Assembly: GCA_017626815.1 (NCBI GenBank)
Contig: JAGAHY010000004.1
Coordinates: forward strand, 1 to 49,657
Reading direction: 5' to 3'
DNA from: Bacilli bacterium
Lineage (GTDB): Bacteria > Bacillota_I > Bacilli_A > RFN20 > CAG-826
DNA: 49,657 nt
The notes below the pieces were generated by a model. The model saw only the letters and a program-made list of their open reading frames with translations. It was not told the DNA's origin and searched no databases. The position numbers and the translations under genes were made by a program. How positions within the stretch are numbered: the first letter of the stretch is position 1; each line of letters opens with the position of its first letter. This document shows positions 26,352-33,483 of the stretch, one piece after another.

Positions 26352-28001
26352 TTATTTCGAGAGGGTGGTGCCTTCGGCGTTGACGACAATGTAGTCCATG
26401 TTCGGGCCTTGGCTACCAGTGATGGTGATAAGAATCGTGTTCTCACCAGCGGCGATGCTGACGTCGGAGAAGACAATCTCTTCCCAGTTGTAGTAGTTGG
26501 TGCCTGCGATGCCCGGGAGGGTTTTGCCCGTGAGGTCAAGATCAGAGCCGTTGAGTTTGATGGTCATGTAATCCGATAACGGCATATCAAGCATGCTGAC
26601 GTTTGGCCAACCGGAGTAATCGGCAAGGACAGAGGCGGCTACTAAGGTCAAAGAGCCGGTGGCGTCAGCGGTGGAATTGAAGGTGAGCGTTTCGGTGCAT
26701 TCGGCTTTAAGATTGCCGATGGATTTGCCGCCATGGGCTTCCGTGCTCTCTTCCACTGGCGTATCGGTGCCCTCGCCCCAGCCATCGCCATACTTGCCAT
26801 TCGGCGAGAAGTGAGTGGCATCCTCAAGTTCGAGGAGGAGGCCTTCGGCAACGGGGATAGGCTCGGTAACGGTGACGGCGATGGAGGCGTCTTTATATCC
26901 TTCTTTCGTAAGGAGGATACTGGTAGAGCCTTTGGCGACGCCGGTGACTAAGCCTGTCGCGCTGACGGTGGCAACGGCTTCGTCTTGGGAAGTGAAGGTG
27001 ACGCCTTCGGTGGTCAGGTTGATTTGCGCGGTGGCGTCTTTTTCGATGCTGATGGCGGTAAAATCGCCTTCAATGTCCGCTAACACGACGGGAATGATGG
27101 GGATTTGCTCGATCTTCAGCTCCTTGGTGTAGACCTGGACGCAGTCGAGGTTCGGACCTTGGCCAAGAGCTTCGACGACGATCTTGTTTTCACCTTCCTT
27201 AACGGCGATGCCAGTGAAGGAGACGGGATTGAAGTCGTAATAGTTATTGGTATCGCCATCATCAGGTCCGGGTACGGATTTGCCCGACATGTCTAAGGCA
27301 GTGTCGTTGACGGAAATCTTCAAAAGAGAAGAGATGTCCATGTCGGCGTTATAGGCCATCATGAAATCCATGTCGACATTTCCGGCTTTATCCGAGGTGA
27401 AATAGATGGTTTCTTTGCAGCCTTCGGTGAACCAGCCGATGGACTTGCCACCATGGGCTTGTTCGGTCTCCTCAACGGGGGTATCGCCAGGACCCATGAC
27501 CATTTCGCCCCATTTGAAACCCCAGAATCCATCGGGGTCAAAGTGTTCGGCATCTTCAAATTCAAGATAGAAATCGGCGACACGGGCAGCGGCTTTTTCA
27601 ACGGTAACATCAATATTTCCGACTTTGTAGCCGGTTTTGCGCGCCTGGATTTTGACGGTGCCCGCTTTGACGCCGGTGACGACACCACTAGCATCGACGG
27701 TCGCGATGCTGGTGTCCCTGGACTCGAAGGAGACGCCTTCGACTGAGGAAGTGATTTGAGCGGTTTCACCAACTTTGATGGTGGACTTATCGATAGTTAA
27801 AACGATTTTTTCTTCATCGGATTTTGAAGCGGAAGCGCTCTGACTGCCGGCAGGATTGCTGGCACTGGCGTTGGCGGAAGCGGTAGCGGAACCGGAAGAG
27901 AATCCGGTTTGCGCGGATTTGCTATCCCCGCCGCAGGCCGCGAGGAGAGCGGCCCCGGCGAAGGCGAAGAATAAACCGCGCGCGAGTTTTTTAGCGTTCA
28001 T
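26352..28001 (-). CDS. Surface lipoprotein with two Big2-CBM repeats
   Basis: A 549-residue exported protein with a clear lipobox (ALLAAC, Cys23) and a long Ser/Ala linker. Residues about 65-295 repeat the Big2 plus CBM-like module of the neighbouring esterase lipoprotein almost unchanged. A second, diverged Big2 (VTFTSQDEAVATVSATGLVTG) and CBM-like module (LLLELEDATHFSPNGKYG, AHGGKSIGNL, ENTILITITGSQGPNMDYI) follow. No catalytic domain is present, so it is probably a glycan-binding scaffold or capture protein. TAGGAGA lies 8 bases before the ATG. It follows the GH3 gene after 36 bases. The first repeat matches the esterase gene at DNA level over about 600 bases without gaps, pointing to recent duplication or conversion. 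Confidence 0.82.
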   Translation of the reverse strand: MNAKKLARGLFFAFAGAALLAACGGDSKSAQTGFSSGSATASANASASNPAGSQSASASKSDEEKIVLTIDKSTIKVGETAQITSSVEGVSFESRDTSIATVDASGVVTGVKAGTVKIQARKTGYKVGNIDVTVEKAAARVADFYLEFEDAEHFDPDGFWGFKWGEMVMGPGDTPVEETEQAHGGKSIGWFTEGCKETIYFTSDKAGNVDMDFMMAYNADMDISSLLKISVNDTALDMSGKSVPGPDDGDTNNYYDFNPVSFTGIAVKEGENKIVVEALGQGPNLDCVQVYTKELKIEQIPIIPVVLADIEGDFTAISIEKDATAQINLTTEGVTFTSQDEAVATVSATGLVTGVAKGSTSILLTKEGYKDASIAVTVTEPIPVAEGLLLELEDATHFSPNGKYGDGWGEGTDTPVEESTEAHGGKSIGNLKAECTETLTFNSTADATGSLTLVAASVLADYSGWPNVSMLDMPLSDYMTIKLNGSDLDLTGKTLPGIAGTNYYNWEEIVFSDVSIAAGENTILITITGSQGPNMDYIVVNAEGTTLSK

Positions 28002-28037
28002 GTTTTTCTCCTATTTTAAGGGTATTTTTGCAGTGAT

Positions 28038-31000
28038 TTATGCTTGTGCGTGAGGGTTTTCCACACCGATGGCTTCAAAGTCTTCATCGCTCCAGGCCGC
28101 ATTGGAATGGGCGAGGCAATAGAGGATGTTTTTGGAAGCTCTGCGGAGGTAGAAACGGATGTCGTGCGGCGCGCCGTTTAGGGCGCTTGTCAGGCCGGAT
28201 TGCTGGGCGGAGACGAGCCATTCGTCATTGCCGGCGCGGAGGCCGTTGGCCACGGGCATCGAGGAGTTGTTGTAGTCGGTGATAACGGAACCTTTGAATC
28301 CCCATTCATCACGGAGAAGGGTGGTGAGCAAGGCTTCGCTGGCGCCGGCCCAGGTGGTGCCGATGGAGGAGAAGGCGCTCATCATGCCGATGCCACCGAG
28401 GTCGGTGTAGATCTCAAAGGGCTTGAGGTAGATTTCACGCATGCCTTGCTCGGAGCAGAAGACGTTAAGACCATTGCGGTTTTGCTCTTGCTCGTTAAGA
28501 CCGAAGTGCTTAGCGAACGTGTAGACACCCATTTCCATGGCGCCGCGAGCGGTATAGCCGCCCATGTTGCCAGAGATCAGCGGGTCTTCGGAATAATATT
28601 CGAAGTTACGTCCAGCATATGGAGAACGATGGATGTTCATGCCCGGAGCATACCAACCGGTGAGGCCCATGGCGGTGCCTTCTTTAGCACAGGATTTGCC
28701 GAAGAGTTCCGCGGCGTCGTTATTCCAGGTGGAGGCGAGGATGACGCCTGAGGGATGGCCAGTGCCGGAGTTGTAGCAGGAGGCAGGGCCGTCGCCTTCG
28801 GAAGTGAAATATTTTTTGCCGATGCTGTTGATGGCGGGAATGCCGAAGCCTTGTCCACGGGGATCGCCGACGAGATTGACCATATCGTCTTGGCTGAGCT
28901 GGTCAAGGAAGTCGTCCCAGCGCGTGTCGTTGAAGTCGGCGCCTTTCATGTCCGCGAGGGTGATGGGCTCGTCGAGGACGCGGTCGGTGACGACGTCCTC
29001 ACATTGGTTGTCTTCAAAGCGGATGGCGTTGAGGTCATTGTTGTTGACGGAGATTTTGGAGTTCCATTTACGATTGACGTCTTCGTTTTTGGTGTAAGTG
29101 CCTTCCCAGTCATTGCGGCTGAGATAGGCGATCTTTTCCACGTTGCCGCCAAATTCGGCGTCTTGGAAGATGTTCTCGTAATCGTAACCAGTCTGATAGG
29201 ACTTCTTGTATTCAATGGTTTCTGCGAGGTTCCATTTGAAGACGGAGTCCTTGATGTTAATGGTGTCGACGGCTTTGTCCCAGCAGTTCTCGGAGAGGAT
29301 GAATTCGTATTCGCCCTTGTCTAAGACATAGTAGCCTTTTTCGGTGTTCCACGAAGCGAGGTCGCTGATCTTGACGGATAACTGATAAGATTCCGTTTCG
29401 CCAGGTTTGATGACGTTGGTCTTTTGGTAGGCCACGAGATTGCGGGCTGCTTTTTCAACGCCGCCGGCGATATAAGGTGGGTTGTCATAGATTTCAATGA
29501 CGTATTTGCCTTCGACGTTGCCGGTGTTCTTGACGGAGACGACAAAGTCGATGGTGCCCTTCTCTTCGTCATAGGTGGAACTATGGAGGGAAGAGTTGAA
29601 GGTGGTGTAGCTCAAGCCATGGCCGAAGGAGTACTTGATATAGTCTTCGTAATTGTAGTTGTCATCGGTGAGCGCACGGGTGGTGTAGTAACGGTAGCCA
29701 ACATAGATGCCTTCGTAGTAGTTGGAGAAGGCGTAGTTGGCGCCATCGGTGAATCTGGTGGATCTGGCGCCGAAGGTTTCGTAAGTGGGGTTGGACTTCA
29801 GGTCATAAGGCCAGGTATCGACAGTGCGGCCGCTGGGGTTGACTTTGCCAGAGAGGACTTCGGCGATGGCGGTGGTGCCGGTCAAGCCGGGGTGGCCGAC
29901 GAATAAGACGGTGTCGATGCCTAGATCCTCAAAATCGCGAAGGTACATTGGACCCGGGGTGTTGAGCAACAAGACGACTTTGTCGAAGTTGTCGGTGATC
30001 ATCTCGAGGACGTCATATTCCGTCGCGGTGAGTTGGAGTTCGTCCTTTTTCGTAAAGGGCATGTCGTATTGTTCCGTGCCATAACGGGAGATGCAGAAGA
30101 CGGCGGTGTCGCTATACTCTTTGCAATAATCGAGCAGGGTTTTGCCGTCGATTTCGGGATAAGTTTCCTCATAGGCGGCCTTTTCGGGTTCGTGCTCGTA
30201 GGGAATCCAACGGTTCTTGATGCCCTCATAACGACCGGTCGTGCCGAAGGTCGCGATGGAGGCGTGAAGGTTGTAGTCGCTCTCCGCGATGGAGTGGGAC
30301 TTGTTCTGGGCGTAGTTTTTGCAAAGGTTGAGCAAATAAGGGTTGTACTCAAAGCCTTCGTCGGCGAGAGCTTGTTCCAACTTGGTGCACTTGACGGTGC
30401 GTTCGTTGGGTTTGCCTTTGTTGTAGGTGTGGTCGGTCGCGAATTCGCCAGAACCGCCGTTGCCATAGAAGATGCCGAAGGCGTTGGTGCCGAAGACGTT
30501 GAGCTTCTTGTTGGTGTTCAAATCCAAAGGAAGAGTACCGGAATCGTTTTGCAATAAGACGATACCTTCTTCTTCGATGGTGACGACATTGGCGGTGGCT
30601 TCTTTCGCGGCGAGCCTAGTGGACTCGGTGACGGTGACGTTGTCCTTATAGAATAAGGTCGCGTAGATGCCAGGACCGAAGGTGTAGACCACCGGCGTGC
30701 CAATCAAGCCGACGATGGTGACGAAAGAGAAGATTGGCCAGAAGATGAAGCGGGCTTTCTTCCAGTGCAATAAGGTGCGTGTGCCGGCGGGCTGAGATTT
30801 GATGAATTCTTTTCTCTCTTTGCCCTTGAGAGCCTTTAAGGCGGCTCTTTTTTCTCCGAAGGCCGCGCGTTCTTCTTTGCTCATCCTCACGTAGCCGAGG
30901 AGTAGAACGATGCCTACGTAAACCACGACTAACACGATGACGGCAATGAGGACGACGTACCAATCCGTCCACCAGTCCGCAGACCCGAGACGGTAGCCTG

Positions 31001-31046
31001 GAATGATTTCCCAATCTCCAAGGCCAAGGAAGCGAATGCTATCCAT
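28038..31046 (-). CDS. Membrane-anchored, domain-swapped GH3 beta-glucosidase-like enzyme
   Basis: A 1002-residue protein. Two membrane segments lie at about residues 29-53 and 100-126, enclosing a basic cytoplasmic loop, and the rest is predicted to face outside. The GH3 domains are in swapped order: the alpha/beta C-domain comes first (TIEEEGIVLLQNDSGTLPL, KLNVFGTNAFG), then an Fn3-like domain (NTGNVEGKYVIEIY), then the TIM-barrel N-domain (ILASTWNNDAAELFG, SEDPLISG, TFAKHFGLNEQEQNRN). The nucleophile is Asp924 in GSVITDY. This order is known in some Firmicutes beta-glucosidases; the double-spanning anchor is less usual. AGGAGG lies 7 bases before the ATG. It heads an operon with two glycan-binding lipoproteins and probably trims beta-linked oligosaccharides at the surface. 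Sugar specificity is not evident. Confidence 0.88.
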   Translation of the reverse strand: MDSIRFLGLGDWEIIPGYRLGSADWWTDWYVVLIAVIVLVVVYVGIVLLLGYVRMSKEERAAFGEKRAALKALKGKERKEFIKSQPAGTRTLLHWKKARFIFWPIFSFVTIVGLIGTPVVYTFGPGIYATLFYKDNVTVTESTRLAAKEATANVVTIEEEGIVLLQNDSGTLPLDLNTNKKLNVFGTNAFGIFYGNGGSGEFATDHTYNKGKPNERTVKCTKLEQALADEGFEYNPYLLNLCKNYAQNKSHSIAESDYNLHASIATFGTTGRYEGIKNRWIPYEHEPEKAAYEETYPEIDGKTLLDYCKEYSDTAVFCISRYGTEQYDMPFTKKDELQLTATEYDVLEMITDNFDKVVLLLNTPGPMYLRDFEDLGIDTVLFVGHPGLTGTTAIAEVLSGKVNPSGRTVDTWPYDLKSNPTYETFGARSTRFTDGANYAFSNYYEGIYVGYRYYTTRALTDDNYNYEDYIKYSFGHGLSYTTFNSSLHSSTYDEEKGTIDFVVSVKNTGNVEGKYVIEIYDNPPYIAGGVEKAARNLVAYQKTNVIKPGETESYQLSVKISDLASWNTEKGYYVLDKGEYEFILSENCWDKAVDTINIKDSVFKWNLAETIEYKKSYQTGYDYENIFQDAEFGGNVEKIAYLSRNDWEGTYTKNEDVNRKWNSKISVNNNDLNAIRFEDNQCEDVVTDRVLDEPITLADMKGADFNDTRWDDFLDQLSQDDMVNLVGDPRGQGFGIPAINSIGKKYFTSEGDGPASCYNSGTGHPSGVILASTWNNDAAELFGKSCAKEGTAMGLTGWYAPGMNIHRSPYAGRNFEYYSEDPLISGNMGGYTARGAMEMGVYTFAKHFGLNEQEQNRNGLNVFCSEQGMREIYLKPFEIYTDLGGIGMMSAFSSIGTTWAGASEALLTTLLRDEWGFKGSVITDYNNSSMPVANGLRAGNDEWLVSAQQSGLTSALNGAPHDIRFYLRRASKNILYCLAHSNAAWSDEDFEAIGVENPHAQA

Positions 31047-31093
31047 GTTGTTCCTCCTGAAGGGATTAAAGGTGATGAGTCAAGATGACTTCA

Positions 31094-31120
31094 GATATCT
31101 TGTTCCGGACCAAAGATATC
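31094..31120. promoter_or_regulatory. Operator-like inverted repeat before the GH3 gene
   Basis: GATATCTT (31094-31101) and AAGATATC (31113-31120) are perfect inverted arms around an 11-base centre that itself contains the palindrome TCCGGA. On the minus strand it lies about 11 bases downstream of a -10-like hexamer, a position suited to repression. Confidence 0.5.
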
Positions 31121-31130
31121 CCCTTCCCTT

Positions 31131-31159
31131 ATGTTATGGCTATATTTTCCATGGCTCAA
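31131..31159 (-). promoter_or_regulatory. Possible promoter of the GH3-lipoprotein operon
   Basis: On the minus strand TTGAGC (31154-31159) and TAACAT (31131-31136) are 17 bases apart. Both match the consensus at four of six positions. The leader would be about 75 bases and would contain the inverted repeat at 31094-31120. Confidence 0.4.
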
Positions 31160-31165
31160 AAACAA

Positions 31166-31194
31166 AAGGGAGGGTTAACGCATAACCTTCCCTT
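31166..31194 (-). terminator. Intrinsic terminator of the LytTR two-component operon
   Basis: AAGGGAGGGTTA (31166-31177) pairs with TAACCTTCCCTT (31183-31194) with one wobble pair and a 5-base loop. On the minus strand it is followed by TTTTGTTTTTG, downstream of the kinase gene that ends at 31226. Confidence 0.88.
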
Positions 31195-31225
31195 GGCTTC
31201 CCATATCCTTATCACTTGTAAGGGG

Positions 31226-32551
31226 TTACAGAACGATTTTTAGGCCGAAACGATCGCCTTCGATTTCATGACGAATCTGGCCGTGGTGCTTTTTGATAAT
31301 ATAGGAAATCGATTTCGTTCCAAAGCCGTGGCCTTCGCCTTTGTGGGACAAAATAGTGCCATCGGATTGAACGTCACACGGGCCATTGAAGTAGTTCAAC
31401 TCTTCGATTTGGACTAGGCCGTTTTGGCGACGCACCGTCATGGAGATGATGCGTTTTTCGGTATCGGGGATGTTTTCGACGGCCTCGATGGCGTTATCGA
31501 TGATATTGACCATCAGGAAATAGACGTCGCTTGGAGGCATGGAAGAGAAGGCGTTACCGTCGATTAAGGCGGTGAATTCGATGCCGTGAGATGTGCAGTA
31601 GACTTGTTTGTCTTGGATAAGAATGTCTAGACTCGCTACGCCCGTGCGTATGCCCGTATCATATAAACGCAAGGATTCCTCGATGCTGTTAAGCTCTTGG
31701 AGACTCACGTTATCACGATGCTCTTTAAGGTGACGGATCTCCTTGCGCAAGTCATGGCATTTCATGTTGATGAAGGCGATGTTTTGCTCGGTCATCTCAT
31801 ATTGCTTGAGCTGGGCTTCCATGGTGCGTTGCATGGCGGTTGCCTCTTCTTTTTTCTCCACGAATTTGAAACCGCCGACAATCAAGATATCAAAGAGAAT
31901 GCAACTGGCTAAAATAACCGAGGAAATGACGCCTTTGAACCAATAGTTCCACCATGGAATGTTCTGGGCCGCGAAAGCGTTGGCCACGACGACGATGGCG
32001 TAGACATAGATGGCCAAGGCAATGACGGAGAGAGTATTGAAAATATAACGGCAGTTTTTGATGTAGAGGCGGACGAGAGCAAAATACAAACCGACATAGC
32101 AAAGGATGCGTACGCAGACGAGGATGATGTTATAAATCAGACTGGCCTGGTCGGGCAATGCGGTGTTGATCTTGGCGCTTAGTCCAGTGTCCAGGACAAG
32201 GTTAGATACTTGATAGGTCATGTGTTGCATGGTGTAGGCGACCATGCAAAGAAGCAGGGCATTTTTCCATTTGACCTTATAAACCATAAGGTAGCAAGCA
32301 CAGTCGACGACGAAGATAATGGTGTAAAGCAAAACGTTGGTCCAAACGTTCCATTCAATGTAATGGCCCAAGAACAAGACGCCGACGCTAGCCCCATAAC
32401 TAAGCACTAAGGCGAGTGGAATTTTCCAAAAGAAGCCGGTTCTAAAGCCTTTTTTGTCGGAAGTAAGCAAAAACATGGCGATGAGGATCTCCGTGTTAAA
32501 TGCGAAGAACATGCTGAAGTAGAGGCTGATGTCTAGGGGCAATGAGTGCAT
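31226..32551 (-). CDS. AgrC-like GHKL sensor histidine kinase
   Basis: A 441-residue kinase with about six membrane segments in residues 8-230 and no large external domain. A coiled coil (MQRTMEAQLKQYEMTEQN) leads to His266 in NMKCHDLRKEIRHL, the phospho-acceptor motif of AgrC/HPK10 kinases. The ATPase part has VNIIDNAIEAVENI as N-box and GEGHGFGTKSISYIIKKHHG as G2. The D-box is weak (VQIEELNYFNG), as is usual in this group. The ATG at 32551 has AAGGAGG 9 bases upstream, within the end of the regulator gene. It overlaps or abuts its regulator gene (1-base gap) and lies next to the GH3 operon and a GH31 gene, which it may help to control. No peptide pheromone gene is seen. Confidence 0.88.
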   Translation of the reverse strand: MHSLPLDISLYFSMFFAFNTEILIAMFLLTSDKKGFRTGFFWKIPLALVLSYGASVGVLFLGHYIEWNVWTNVLLYTIIFVVDCACYLMVYKVKWKNALLLCMVAYTMQHMTYQVSNLVLDTGLSAKINTALPDQASLIYNIILVCVRILCYVGLYFALVRLYIKNCRYIFNTLSVIALAIYVYAIVVVANAFAAQNIPWWNYWFKGVISSVILASCILFDILIVGGFKFVEKKEEATAMQRTMEAQLKQYEMTEQNIAFINMKCHDLRKEIRHLKEHRDNVSLQELNSIEESLRLYDTGIRTGVASLDILIQDKQVYCTSHGIEFTALIDGNAFSSMPPSDVYFLMVNIIDNAIEAVENIPDTEKRIISMTVRRQNGLVQIEELNYFNGPCDVQSDGTILSHKGEGHGFGTKSISYIIKKHHGQIRHEIEGDRFGLKIVL

Positions 32552-32552
32552 G

Positions 32553-33275
32553 TTAATGTCCTCCTTCAATGATGAATTTACGGAAGTTATCCATAAAGGT
32601 TTTCCGCTTAGGGTGGGAAATCTTTAGGATGGTCCCGCCACGTAGGTAGAGGTCGTGCTTTTCGACGCGCAGAATGTGGCGGACGTTGACGAGGTAGCAG
32701 GAGTTGCACCTAAGGAAACCAAATTGTCCTAAGGATTCTTCATATTTTTTCAGGGTGCCATAAGATCTTAGTTCACCTTCAACGAGGTGGAAAACCAAGT
32801 CGTGGGCATAGATTTCGATGTAGAGAATGTCATCGAGATTCACGCGGCGGTACCCGTCATCCGCTTGCAAGACGATGTCTTGGCTATGCCTGCTGTTAAG
32901 CAATTTCATGGCCCGGTCTATCTTGAGACAGAACGAGGCATAGCTCAAGGGCTTTAACACGAAATCGAGCGCGCCGACTTCGTATCCGTAAGTAGCGTAA
33001 CGGGCGAGGTTGGTCGTGAATACGATAATGACGTCTTCGTCTTTCTCGCGGATTTTTCTCGCGATATCGATGCCGTTGGAATTCTCTAGGTTAATATCGA
33101 GCAGGAGTATGTCATATTGACTACGATATTTGGAAAGGAACTCGCCGCCGACGCTATAAAGCTCGACATCAAAATGGTATCCGTGCTCGGATTCATAACG
33201 ATGCAAAATGTCGACAGCTAATGTGCGGTCTTCGTCGTTATCTTCAACGACAGCGATGCTGATTTTCTTTTCCAT
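32553..33275 (-). CDS. LytTR-family response regulator (AgrA type)
   Basis: A 240-residue regulator. The receiver domain has Glu/Asp at 11-12, phospho-acceptor Asp60 in LLLDINLENSNG, Thr in IVFTTNLA and Lys in FVLKPLSY. The LytTR DNA-binding domain runs from about 132 to the end, with DILYIEIYAHDLVFHLVEG, FLRCNSCYLVNVRHI and LKISHPKRKTFMDNF. Proteins with this output bind pairs of 9-10 base direct repeats. It is co-transcribed with the downstream AgrC-like kinase. No clear Shine-Dalgarno sequence precedes the ATG: an AAAGG is too close (2 bases). Its 208-base upstream region is shared with the divergent GH31 gene, a likely target. Confidence 0.92.
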   Translation of the reverse strand: MEKKISIAVVEDNDEDRTLAVDILHRYESEHGYHFDVELYSVGGEFLSKYRSQYDILLLDINLENSNGIDIARKIREKDEDVIIVFTTNLARYATYGYEVGALDFVLKPLSYASFCLKIDRAMKLLNSRHSQDIVLQADDGYRRVNLDDILYIEIYAHDLVFHLVEGELRSYGTLKKYEESLGQFGFLRCNSCYLVNVRHILRVEKHDLYLRGGTILKISHPKRKTFMDNFRKFIIEGGH

Positions 33276-33431
33276 GCCTTTAGTACACTAAAGAGTTTCC
33301 CTAATGGACCTCTATTACTTAAACATAACCTGCCCTTATTCGTACATAAATTTGTTCTTGGCGGGGCGACAATAGGGTAACTGTCCTCCTAACGTACTCA
33401 TAAAGAATTTCGCCAAACCCGGTTTCTCCCG

Positions 33432-33460
33432 TTTAGATGATGCTGGCGGAGTGCTAATAT
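33432..33460 (+). promoter_or_regulatory. Probable promoter of the GH31 alpha-glucosidase gene
   Basis: An extended -10 element, TGCTAATAT (hexamer 33455-33460), lies 23 bases before the ATG at 33484. The -35 position 17 bases up reads TTTAGA, which is weak, so activation by a regulator such as the adjacent LytTR protein is plausible. Confidence 0.5.
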
Positions 33461-33483
33461 TTTTCTAAGCGCGAGGGACAAAA

